This document shows, piece after piece, positions 50,378 to 59,795 of a stretch of DNA of 64,000 nucleotides; position 1 is the stretch's first letter, and the number at the start of each line of letters is the position of its first letter. This DNA is from Mycobacteroides sp. LB1. GTDB lineage: Bacteria > Actinomycetota > Actinomycetes > Mycobacteriales > Mycobacteriaceae. The stretch is taken from the NCBI RefSeq assembly GCF_013449725.1, contig NZ_JACCFF010000002.1, positions 372,001 through 436,000 of the forward strand, given 5' to 3'. The position numbers and the translations under genes are program-made. The notes beneath the pieces were generated by a model. It ran no database searches and was not told where the DNA came from. It saw only the letters and a list, made by a program, of their open reading frames with translations.

Positions 50378-51036
50378 CGCATATTTCCTTTCATGTTGGT
50401 GCCCTTGGTTTTTGGGCGTGCTGGGGGTGGGTCGATGGCAAGGACGGCGCGTACTGCCGCCTCCAGGCGCGAACGTGTCGCGGCATCGGGTGGACGGCGC
50501 CCCCGAAGTAGCAGACCGGAGGGCAATCCCACGATGCAGTCCTCGATGACCTGTACCGCGCGGCCGTCCTCCCGGCCCCACAGGACTCGCGACAACCGAA
50601 TGAACAACGCCACGAGGACCTCGTCGGCACTCGCTATCGCGGCGGCGACGCCTTGGGGAACATCGGGCCCGATGAGATCCTCACGCCGCACACCGAGCAC
50701 GAGCCGCGAGGATTCGGGGAACCGTTCCGCGAAGACGGCGGGGGTGTCGGCCGCGGCGACGACGGCGTTCACCGCTGCCGCCTCAACGGGTCCACTCACC
50801 GCAAGGGCTTCGTCCACGGCACCACATTGCATATCGAGAAACCGCTGGGCGGCACGCAACCACGCCCGTCCGACCATCTCGCCGCGCGATCCGAAGGCGT
50901 GATAGATGGCGCCGTTGGAAATCCCGGTCACTTGGGATACCGCTCGAACCGTCACTGCCGCCGGGCCGTCCTCCACCGCGATCCGTTCGGTGGCATCGAG
51001 CAGATCGTCGACGGAGTGGATACGCGGGCGCGGCAC
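50374..51036 (-). CDS. TetR-family regulator
   Basis: A 220-residue TetR regulator: VPRPRIHSVDDLLDATERIAVEDGPAAVTVRAVSQVTGISNGAIYHAFGSRGEM spans the helix-turn-helix (core GAIYHAFGSR). The GTG start at 51036 is 10 bp inside a perfect 10+10 palindrome's flank and has no ribosome site, so it is probably leaderless. It is co-transcribed with an enoyl-CoA hydratase and divergent from qcrB; the palindrome at 51046-51069 is its likely operator. Confidence 0.87.
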   Translation of the reverse strand: MPRPRIHSVDDLLDATERIAVEDGPAAVTVRAVSQVTGISNGAIYHAFGSRGEMVGRAWLRAAQRFLDMQCGAVDEALAVSGPVEAAAVNAVVAAADTPAVFAERFPESSRLVLGVRREDLIGPDVPQGVAAAIASADEVLVALFIRLSRVLWGREDGRAVQVIEDCIVGLPSGLLLRGRRPPDAATRSRLEAAVRAVLAIDPPPARPKTKGTNMKGNMR

Positions 51037-51045
51037 GCAAGCACA

Positions 51046-51069
51046 ATAACAGAGCAATCGCTCTGTTAT
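51046..51069. promoter_or_regulatory. Perfect inverted repeat, probable operator of the TetR gene
   Basis: ATAACAGAGC-AATC-GCTCTGTTAT has 10-bp perfect arms and a 4-bp centre, starting 10 bp upstream of the TetR GTG. It is the natural binding site for this TetR and sits between it and the qcrB promoter. Confidence 0.8.
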
Positions 51070-51102
51070 GAAAAACGACGGCTCAACAAACTCGCCAGAA
51101 AC

Positions 51103-51142
51103 TACTACCGGAAGTAGTAATTACGTACTACCCTCCGTAGTA
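51103..51142 (+). promoter_or_regulatory. Tandem BlaI-type operators upstream of qcrB
   Basis: Two sites with the exact pattern TACTAC-N5-GTAGTA: TACTAC-CGGAA-GTAGTA at 51103-51119 and TACTAC-CCTCC-GTAGTA at 51126-51142, centres 23 bp (about two helical turns) apart, ending 30 bp before the qcrB start. The blaI promoter site has the same half-sites and spacing. BlaI bound to both sites would cover the qcrB promoter. Confidence 0.82.
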
Positions 51143-51172
51143 GGCATAAAGTCTCTTTCCCAGGGAGCAGCT

Positions 51173-52771
51173 ATGGGTCAAGCAACGAAGCTTGCCGAAG
51201 CAGTCGATTCGCGTTATCACGCGTCACCGGGTTTGCGAAGACAGATGAACAAGGTCTTCCCGACGCACTGGTCGTTCCTGCTGGGTGAGATCGCGCTGTA
51301 CAGCTTTGTGCTGCTGCTGATCTCGGGCGTTTATCTAGCACTCTTCTTCGACCCGTCGATGGCAGAGGTCACCTACAACGGCGTCTACCAGCCATTGCGC
51401 GGTATGCAGATGTCCAAGGCCTACGAAAGCACTCTGCATCTCAGCTTCGAGGTGCGCGGCGGACTGTTCGTGCGGCAGATCCACCATTGGGCGGCGCTGA
51501 TGTTCGCGGCCTCCATCGTGGTGCACCTGGCCCGCATCTTCTTCACCGGGGCGTTCCGCCGCCCGCGCGAGGCCAACTGGGTCATCGGTTCGGTGCTGTT
51601 GATCCTCGCTATGGCCGAGGGGTTCGCGGGCTACTCGCTACCCGATGATCTACTCTCCGGCACCGGGCTTCGCGTGGTCACCCAGGGCATGATGTCGTTG
51701 CCGATCATCGGCACCTGGATGCATTGGGCCCTCTTTGGTGGCGATTTCCCCGGAAACATCATCCTGCCAAGACTTTATGTCCTGCATGTGCTGCTCGTTC
51801 CGGCCATCATGATCGCGCTCATCGCCGTGCACCTGGCCCTGGTCTGGTACCAGAAGCACACCCAGTTTCCGGGACCGCGTCGCACCGAGTCCAATGTCGT
51901 TGGGGTAAGGATCGTTCCGGTGTTCGCCGTGAAATCCGGCGCTTTCTTCGCCGTCGTGACGGCCATCCTCGCGATCATGGGCGGTCTGCTGCAGATCAAT
52001 CCGATCTGGAATCTAGGTCCCTACAAGCCATCCCAGATATCGGCCGGATCGCCCCCCGATATCTACCTGATGTGGACCGACGGCCTGTTGCGGCTCGTCC
52101 CGAATTGGGAGCTGTACATCTTCGGCTACACGGTGCCCGCGGTGCTGTGGGGAGTTCTGGGCATCATGTCCGCGTTCGCGGTGATCGTCGCCTGGCCATG
52201 GATAGAGAGACGCTTCACCGGCGAGTGCGTCAATGGGGGCACACCGCACAACTTATTGCAGCGTCCGCGTGATGCTCCGGTCCGCACCGCCATTGGGGCA
52301 GCGGCCTTTTCGCTGTACATCTTGCTGACCCTGTCGTGCATGAATGACACCCTCGCGTTCGCATTCCACATCTCGCTGAACGCAACGACGTGGATCGGCC
52401 GCATCGGCATGGTCGTCCTGCCCGCTGTCGTGTACTACATCGCCTACCGGTGGGCCATCGGCCTTCAGCGCGCCGACAGGGCAGTGCTCGAACACGGCGT
52501 CGAGACCGGCATCGTCAAGCGGCTGCCGCACGGCGCGTATATCGAGGTTCACCAGCCATTGGCCGGAGTGGACGAGCACGGCCAGGTGATCCCGCTCGAA
52601 TACCAAGGCGCGGCGGTACCCAAGCGGGTGAACAAGCTGGGACTGGCCGGCGCACCCGGCACCGGCTCGTTTCTATCTGCCGACCCACCCGATGAGCAGC
52701 GGGCATTGGCAGAGGCCAAACATGCCGCCGAGCGCCTGGAATTGGCTGCACTACGAGGAGGATCGCGATAG
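51173..52771 (+). CDS. qcrB: Cytochrome bc1 complex cytochrome b subunit (stand-alone QcrB paralogue)
   Basis: A 532-residue diheme cytochrome b. It has a polar N-terminus, then membrane helices with the heme-ligand pairs: [21 protein letters not shown] (His pair, ~105-125) and [26 protein letters not shown] (~200-225). The Qo-site region reads [13 protein letters not shown]. The C-terminal cytosolic tail carries [18 protein letters not shown]. No qcrA or qcrC is nearby, so this is probably a second, conditionally expressed QcrB that could replace the housekeeping subunit in the bcc-aa3 supercomplex. ATG 51173 follows GGGAGC. Two BlaI-type operators precede it. Changes in QcrB alter response to bc1 inhibitors such as Q203 in mycobacteria (known for the main QcrB). 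Confidence 0.9.
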   Translation: MGQATKLAEAVDSRYHASPGLRRQMNKVFPTHWSFLLGEIALYSFVLLLISGVYLALFFDPSMAEVTYNGVYQPLRGMQMSKAYESTLHLSFEVRGGLFVRQIHHWAALMFAASIVVHLARIFFTGAFRRPREANWVIGSVLLILAMAEGFAGYSLPDDLLSGTGLRVVTQGMMSLPIIGTWMHWALFGGDFPGNIILPRLYVLHVLLVPAIMIALIAVHLALVWYQKHTQFPGPRRTESNVVGVRIVPVFAVKSGAFFAVVTAILAIMGGLLQINPIWNLGPYKPSQISAGSPPDIYLMWTDGLLRLVPNWELYIFGYTVPAVLWGVLGIMSAFAVIVAWPWIERRFTGECVNGGTPHNLLQRPRDAPVRTAIGAAAFSLYILLTLSCMNDTLAFAFHISLNATTWIGRIGMVVLPAVVYYIAYRWAIGLQRADRAVLEHGVETGIVKRLPHGAYIEVHQPLAGVDEHGQVIPLEYQGAAVPKRVNKLGLAGAPGTGSFLSADPPDEQRALAEAKHAAERLELAALRGGSR

Positions 52772-52857
52772 CTCAGCCGCCGTCGCCCCATGTTCGGGGA
52801 TTACGGCAAACGCATGCCGTACCGTCGAGTCGAACTCTTACTCGACAAAGGATGGTC

Positions 52858-53241
52858 ATGTCGCCGCGTTTGCGTGTCATGGGTGCCGCGATCCTGGCAC
52901 TGACGCTCATCGGTTGCACCGAGCCCACACCGGCCCGCGCCACCATCACTCGGTGCGCCCTGTCCGATCTGCCTTCCGAGGCCTCCGGAACGGTGGGACT
53001 GATCCATTCCAATGGACCGTTCCCGTATCCACGAAACGACGGCGTCGTCTTCCAGAACCGCGAGAGAGTCCTGCCATCGGAGCCTCGCGGGTATTACCAC
53101 GAGTACACGGTCCGCACGCCGGGCAGCAAGACGCGCGGCACGCGGCGCGTCATCACCGGGGGCACTCCGCTGAACGATCCGCCGCACGTCTACTACACGG
53201 GCGATCACTACCAGTCATTCTGTGAGGTTGAAGGCGCATGA
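52858..53241 (+). CDS. Secreted guanyl-specific ribonuclease (RNase Sa-like)
   Basis: A 127-residue lipoprotein-type exported RNase of the barnase/RNase Sa superfamily. The signal ends in LTLIGC (lipobox). The catalytic domain has DGVVFQNRERVLP (~65), GYYHEYTV (Glu as general base), TRGTRRVITGG (Arg) and YYTGDHYQSF (His as acid); these are the RNase Sa catalytic residues. ATG 52858 follows AAAGGA. It is followed at once by a barstar-like inhibitor gene whose start overlaps its stop (ATGA), the layout of a toxin with a cytosolic inhibitor. It would cleave RNA after guanosine outside the cell. Confidence 0.88.
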   Translation: MSPRLRVMGAAILALTLIGCTEPTPARATITRCALSDLPSEASGTVGLIHSNGPFPYPRNDGVVFQNRERVLPSEPRGYYHEYTVRTPGSKTRGTRRVITGGTPLNDPPHVYYTGDHYQSFCEVEGA

Positions 53242-53531
53242 AGACCTACGTCGTCGACGGCTCCCGCATCCGCACGCGGGCAGACTTCTTCACCGAGCTC
53301 GGGCGCGCGGTGAATGGGCCGGGTGGCTATTTCGGCAGCAATCTCGACGCCCTTGTCGATTGCCTGCGTGGAGGATTCGGCACTCCCGACGATGAACCAT
53401 TCCGGTTCGTGCTACAGGATGTCACGCGGATCAAGTCCGCGGTGGGGAAGAAGGACTGGGACACCATCCAAGAGATCTTCGAGGAAGCCGAGGTGCCGCT
53501 GACGACGCGGACCTCACCCAAGGACGACTAA
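53238..53531 (+). CDS. Barstar-family ribonuclease inhibitor
   Basis: A 97-residue barstar-like protein: DGSRIRTRADFFTELGRAV at the N-terminus, GGYFGSNLDALVDCLRGGFG (~33-52), which corresponds to the RNase-binding helix/loop of barstar, then FRFVLQDVTRIKSAVGKKDWDTIQEIFEE. The ATG overlaps the RNase stop. Without a signal peptide it stays in the cytosol, where it would neutralise RNase that fails to be exported. Barstar-family proteins also occur alone, but this pairing makes the function likely. Confidence 0.87.
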   Translation: MKTYVVDGSRIRTRADFFTELGRAVNGPGGYFGSNLDALVDCLRGGFGTPDDEPFRFVLQDVTRIKSAVGKKDWDTIQEIFEEAEVPLTTRTSPKDD

Positions 53532-53533
53532 CC

Positions 53534-53587
53534 CAAATCGAGTGCGAGCCCGGCGCGGCAATTCGGGCCAGGCTCGCACTCGATTTG
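53534..53587. terminator. Bidirectional hairpin terminator
   Basis: The perfect 17-bp arms CAAATCGAGTGCGAGCC and GGCTCGCACTCGATTTG enclose a 20-nt loop between the barstar gene and the convergent katG gene. It can terminate both transcripts. Confidence 0.8.
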
Positions 53588-53591
53588 CAGA

Positions 53592-55847
<2,256 letters not shown>

Positions 55848-56306
55848 TCACGTGTGTGATCCCGAAACTTGTGATGTGGCCTTCGAAGAAGCGCAGTCGG
55901 GGCATAGACCCCAATAGATGACCTCTGCCTCTTCGAGAATGAATCCGTTGTAGTCCGACGGGGTAAGGCAGGGCGCGGCACCGACGGCGCAGTCGACGTC
56001 GGCGATGACGCCGCAGGATCGGCATACGACATGGTGGTGGTTGTCGCCGACCCGCGATTCGTATCGCGCGACGGAGCCGGAGGGCTGAATCTTGCGCACC
56101 AGGCCCGCCGAGGTCAGCGCCGCTAAGACGTCGTAAACGGCCTGTCGAGATACCTCGGGCAAACCGGTCCTCACCACACCGAAGATGGTCTCGGTATCGG
56201 CATGCGGGTTCACTTCCACGGCTTCCAGCACAGCGACCCGCGGCCGGGTCACGCGCAGATCAGCTGTCCGCAGCAGCTCCGCGTACTCATCGGATGTGAA
56301 GGACAC
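55848..56306 (-). CDS. furA: Ferric/peroxide uptake regulator FurA
   Basis: A 152-residue Fur-family repressor: winged helix (TADLRVTRPRVAVLEAVE; VSRQAVYDVLAALTSAGLV) and the metal-binding half with HHHVVCRSCG (~90-100) and CPDCA (~140) zinc/iron cysteines. FurA represses katG and its own gene; peroxide or metal loss relieves it. The GTG start has CATACT 6 nt upstream and no ribosome site, so it is leaderless, as reported for the M. tuberculosis furA-katG operon. Co-transcription with katG is expected. Confidence 0.95.
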   Translation of the reverse strand: MSFTSDEYAELLRTADLRVTRPRVAVLEAVEVNPHADTETIFGVVRTGLPEVSRQAVYDVLAALTSAGLVRKIQPSGSVARYESRVGDNHHHVVCRSCGVIADVDCAVGAAPCLTPSDYNGFILEEAEVIYWGLCPDCASSKATSQVSGSHT

Positions 56307-56446
56307 AACGCCAGTATGCCTCAGTTATCTGGAATGAGTCCAGGAATTCCCAAAAAAGTTAGAAACGGTCTGGTCGGCATCAAGAACCTGACAAATGTCA
56401 TCAATAGTGTTGACACTGAGCACTTTTGCACTCGAAGGCGGTGGAG

Positions 56447-56878
56447 TTACCGCGTCGACATCGTTTCGATCACCCCACCCAGCAGCTTGCGCAGCTGGGT
56501 CCGGTCCTTCGCGGGCATATTGGCGAGAACTTCCTCGTCGTCCTCGCGCAAAGTCGCATCGGCACGCTCGAAGAGCTTCCGACCCTTGGCGGTCAACTCG
56601 GTGGTCAGCACCCTGGCGTCGGCTTGCCGACGCGAACGAGAAACCAGTCCGGCTTCTTCAAGGGACCGCTGAACCAGGCTCACCGCCTGCGGAGTAATCC
56701 GAAGCTCGGCGGCAATCTCCACATTGGATATCCCGGGCTGTGCCGAGAGCACGGCCAAACACTCCATCTGTGGAATCGTCACGCCAAAATCGCGCACGAT
56801 CACCGACGCTCGTGACCACAGCAGCCGGTATATCTGAGACACCAGGATGCCCATGGGAGATTCCTCGTGTCTGCTCAT
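56447..56878 (-). CDS. MarR-family regulator
   Basis: A 143-residue MarR protein: VTIPQMECLAVLSAQPGISNVEIAAELRITPQAVSLVQRSLEEAGLVSRSRRQADARV holds the winged helix (recognition helix TPQAVSLVQRSLEEAGL) and wing, followed by the C-terminal dimerisation helix. No ribosome site precedes the ATG. Direct repeats GAATGT-C-GAATGT lie ~20-40 bp upstream and could be operator halves. The nearest gene, furA, is on the same strand 140 bp downstream, so its target is unclear. Confidence 0.85.
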   Translation of the reverse strand: MSRHEESPMGILVSQIYRLLWSRASVIVRDFGVTIPQMECLAVLSAQPGISNVEIAAELRITPQAVSLVQRSLEEAGLVSRSRRQADARVLTTELTAKGRKLFERADATLREDDEEVLANMPAKDRTQLRKLLGGVIETMSTR

Positions 56879-57050
56879 ACCGCGCTAACAGTAGCGGAAT
56901 GTCGAATGTTCAACCGTCCGAAGCGACGCGACCGAGCGGCGTGTCGCCACCGAATGCCTCATCAGTGCCATCCACGGGACTCACACCAATTCGACAGTGC
57001 ATCAAGCACATTGATCAACAATCTTGACGAGCGCTCCGTTGCGTCGACAC

Positions 57051-57716
57051 TCAAGCAGGGCTGGCCCCGGGGGCCCGCACCACCATGGGGACGGCGGGGA
57101 AGTAGGCCGCCATCACCGATCGCGACTTCCGCAAAGCCGCTGTACCGTAACCCCTCTTTCGATGGTCGGGATGAACCCAGATCCGGACGTTCACCTCACC
57201 ATCGACCAGTTCGCCGAAGACCATGGCCACCTTGCTGTGCCCTTCGATCGCGACGAACCAGGCCGCCTCCTCATCGTCGATGCGAGCCAGCGCTGCCCTC
57301 AACTCGTCATCGAGACCGCCCGCCGGGGCGCGCGAACCGTCACCGGCTTCACCTATCTCTTCGGTGCGTACCGCGAAGATATCGATATCGGAGTCCCCGG
57401 AGAAGGGGCGCAGTTCGAGACTGTCTCCCGAGCTCGCGGGGCGCTCCATGAGCGTGAAAGTGAGCTGGCTGTTGAGATCCTCGAGCTCTGCGGCATTCTG
57501 GCGGCGCGCGTCCTTGGTCAGCTTGTCGAATGACATACCCATGACGGCCTCGCCGCCCAAATGCGAGGTTCCCAACAAGGCAGCGATCGCGTCGATCGCA
57601 CTCTTTCGGTCATCGGCTTCAACAATCAGATCAAGCACTTCATGACGTCGTTCGAACGCACTCGTGAGTGCGTCGGCAATCTCGCGGCGGATGGCAAGGC
57701 GGTCGTGATCGGTCAT
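57051..57716 (-). CDS. GNAT-family acetyltransferase with a gyrase-tail-like N-terminus
   Basis: A 221-residue protein. Residues ~1-90 (RRHEVLDLIVEADDRKSAIDAIAALLGTSHLGGEAVMGMSFDKLTKDARRQNAAELEDLNSQL; here split as key pieces EVLDLIVEADDRKSAIDAI and EAVMGMSFDKLTKDARRQ) resemble the C-terminal helical tail of DNA gyrase A/topo IV subunits. The rest is a GNAT domain: AAWFVAIEGHSKVAMVFGELV, VRIWVHPDHRKRGYGTAAL (acetyl-CoA-binding R-x-x-G-x-G/A) and MAAYFPAVPMVVRAPGASP. This arrangement is conserved in actinobacteria. It may dock on a topoisomerase partner; no acceptor is known. Confidence 0.75.
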   Translation of the reverse strand: MTDHDRLAIRREIADALTSAFERRHEVLDLIVEADDRKSAIDAIAALLGTSHLGGEAVMGMSFDKLTKDARRQNAAELEDLNSQLTFTLMERPASSGDSLELRPFSGDSDIDIFAVRTEEIGEAGDGSRAPAGGLDDELRAALARIDDEEAAWFVAIEGHSKVAMVFGELVDGEVNVRIWVHPDHRKRGYGTAALRKSRSVMAAYFPAVPMVVRAPGASPA

Positions 57717-57959
57717 GGCGTCAGCCTACGACCGGCGGGCCGACGGCGCTCAGGAAACGTTGAGCACAAGGGTTGACCTGCGGCCGGACTGGTGCTCAGT
57801 GTCACCGTTAGGTCACGGTACGACAACTCATTGGCTATGTCGCAGAACCTAATTGGGATATCACGACAGGCGGAGGTACAAAGGATCTTGGTGGTCCTCG
57901 CCGGCCGGAGGTACCACCCGAGGGGTCAGCGTTCACGGCCGGAGAGAAGCGACAATCGA

Positions 57960-58514
57960 ATGAAACGCACTTACGCCGCCATGCTCGGCATCGCCCTGCT
58001 GTTCGCTACGCCGGGGCTGGCCTCCGCCGACGTCATCAGGCGCCCCGCCGACACCCAGAAGATCATCAATGCGGTGATCGCGAGGGGGCTGTCCCAACGC
58101 GGTGTGCCATTCACCTATGGGGGCGGCAACACCGACGGCCCAACCACGAGTACCGATAACACACCGGCCGCACCCGCGGCCACCACAAGCCTGCTGGGAC
58201 TGATTCCCGCTCCGGCTCCTGCGCTCGCTCCGAAGGTTCCAGGATTCGACGCCTCGGGGCTCATGGTGTACTCGTACGCCGCCGCCGGAATCAAGTTGCC
58301 CCGTAGGTCGAACGATCAGTACAACATTGGGCGGAAAATACCGCCCTCGCAAGCTATTCCGGGTGACCTCATCTTCTACGGTCCCGAGGGCAGTCAGAGC
58401 GTGACGATGTTCCTGGGGAACAATCTCATGTTGGAAGCATCCGAGCCCGCGGTACAGGTCTCGCCGGTTCGATTCGACACAATGACCCCCTACCTGGTTC
58501 GCGTGATCGAGTAG
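57960..58514 (+). CDS. ripD: RipD-like NlpC/P60 protein with inactive catalytic site
   Basis: A 184-residue exported NlpC/P60-fold protein. The signal is MKRTYAAMLGIALLFATPGLASA. The N-terminal mature part (RPADTQKIINAVIARGLSQRGVPFTYGGG) and the core (VPGFDASGLMVYSYAAAGIKLPRRS; GDLIFYGPEGSQSVTMFLGNN) match M. tuberculosis RipD. The catalytic Cys is Ala (FDASGL) and the His is Ser (SQSVTM), so it cannot cleave peptidoglycan and probably binds it. M. tuberculosis RipD has a long PVQQAP-repeat tail; this protein stops right after the domain. ATG 57960 gives a proper signal peptide. Confidence 0.85.
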   Translation: MKRTYAAMLGIALLFATPGLASADVIRRPADTQKIINAVIARGLSQRGVPFTYGGGNTDGPTTSTDNTPAAPAATTSLLGLIPAPAPALAPKVPGFDASGLMVYSYAAAGIKLPRRSNDQYNIGRKIPPSQAIPGDLIFYGPEGSQSVTMFLGNNLMLEASEPAVQVSPVRFDTMTPYLVRVIE

Positions 58515-58524
58515 TCACATCACG

Positions 58525-58980
58525 TCACGGCGTTGACCGCTCCCGCAGAATCTCGTCGATTCGGTCCAGCACCGCGGGCCATCCGACCGCACACAGCTGT
58601 CTGAATTTCATCTGCTCGTGGTCGCCCGGATCGAATCCCGTCGCGTCGACCACCAGTCGCGTTCCCTCCGCGTCCGGACTCAGCGACCAGCGCGAGTCTA
58701 TGGTGATCGAACCATCGCGGGTGGCCAGTCGGTACGCCAACAGCCGATCGACGACGGCATCGGTGAACCGACCATCGATCGCACCCACGAAACCGCTTCC
58801 CACGAACGGAAAAACATTGAACGAGAAGGCAACTCCCTTCTCGTACCGGACCGGGTCGAAATCCTTGACCCATTGTCCGAACAACGACGGAGAGGTCAGT
58901 ACCGACCACACCCCGCTGGCGGGACACGAGTAGTGATACTCAAAACCGATTGATGTGAGGTCCCCGACCTGCTCAACCAC
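58525..58980 (-). CDS. SRPBCC-family protein
   Basis: A 151-residue START-like fold protein: IGFEYHYSCPASGVWSVLTSPSLFGQWVKDFDPV is the typical N-terminal helix-grip entry, with VDRLLAYRLATRDGSITIDSRWSLSPDAEGTRLVVDATGFDPG and the C-terminal helix WPAVLDRIDEIL. It probably binds a hydrophobic ligand. A GTG start is used. It converges on ripD with an 11-bp gap. Confidence 0.8.
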   Translation of the reverse strand: MVEQVGDLTSIGFEYHYSCPASGVWSVLTSPSLFGQWVKDFDPVRYEKGVAFSFNVFPFVGSGFVGAIDGRFTDAVVDRLLAYRLATRDGSITIDSRWSLSPDAEGTRLVVDATGFDPGDHEQMKFRQLCAVGWPAVLDRIDEILRERSTP

Positions 58981-59094
58981 GGGCCCACCCTCCCTTGTAA
59001 CGCCTGTCGAATGCGCTGACAGTCCTCAACCTAACGCACGGAATACGCGCGGGGATCTTGATCGGAACTACCCGGACGGTGGCATCATCGGCGT

Positions 59095-59766
59095 GTGCTC
59101 ACGGAGCTATCGACATTCGGGCCCTTCTTCGTCGTCGAGACACACGATGTCGGCGATGCGCCGGTAGCACCGTGGCGGCCGATGGCCGATCTCGTCGACG
59201 AACCAGCAGGGCTGCCTACTCGCATCAACGCCGTCAGAAACGCCCTCGCCGCACGCACCGGACAAGACCCCGATGACGTCGACCTCCGCGTGGCTTCCTC
59301 CATCGCCCACCTCGGACTCGTCGCACGCATCATCGCGCCGGTGATCGGCGCCATGGCATGCGGCCAGGCCCATATCTCACAGGAGTTGGATGATCTGTGG
59401 TGGCAGGACCAACTGGGCGGGCCGTTTCCACTGTCGGTAACCGTGCGGACGGAACCCGGGAGCACCGGTCTCGGTCCGGCAGTCGTCGTGCTCACGCAGC
59501 GATTCCTCGACCGCACCGGCGTAAGTGACCGTGTCCTGTGGGGAAACGTCGGATCAGCCGTGAACAGTGCCGCGTACCTTATCGCCGCATCGCGACCCGA
59601 GCTGACCGATACCGCCCGCGAGACGGCCGATACGTACCTGCGCGATCCGCGCATCGATGACGGCGCCCTGCGTGCCGGACCGGATTTCCGTAGGCGGAGC
59701 TGCTGCCTCATCTACCAGCTCACCGACGACCGCTCCGCGGTGTGCGGTGACTGTGTCCTGAAGTAA
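59095..59766 (+). CDS. FhuF-family 2Fe-2S ferric-siderophore reductase-like protein
   Basis: A 223-residue protein of the FhuF/(2Fe-2S) siderophore-reductase family. The C-terminal C-C-x10-C-x2-C cluster motif is complete (RRRSCCLIY ... VCGDCVLK). The middle carries VASSIAHLGLVARIIAPVIGAMACGQ and LWGNVGSAVNSAAYLIAASRP. It would reduce ferric siderophores to free iron in the cytosol. The GTG is probably leaderless. It contrasts with the FhuF-like gene at 3008, which lacks these cysteines. No convincing IdeR box is upstream; only a TTAGGTT half-site. Confidence 0.83.
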   Translation: MLTELSTFGPFFVVETHDVGDAPVAPWRPMADLVDEPAGLPTRINAVRNALAARTGQDPDDVDLRVASSIAHLGLVARIIAPVIGAMACGQAHISQELDDLWWQDQLGGPFPLSVTVRTEPGSTGLGPAVVVLTQRFLDRTGVSDRVLWGNVGSAVNSAAYLIAASRPELTDTARETADTYLRDPRIDDGALRAGPDFRRRSCCLIYQLTDDRSAVCGDCVLK

Positions 59767-59795
59767 GGCCTTGAGGTAAGTCCTGAGGCACCCGA

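Noticed and set aside
57780..57955. A possible c-di-AMP (ydaO) riboswitch before ripD
   Set aside because: Some GGCCGGAGG/GGGGTCAG pieces resemble the family, but the conserved tail and block order are missing.
59020..59040. An IdeR box upstream of the FhuF-type gene at 59095
   Set aside because: Only a TTAGGTT half-site is present; the other half does not match.
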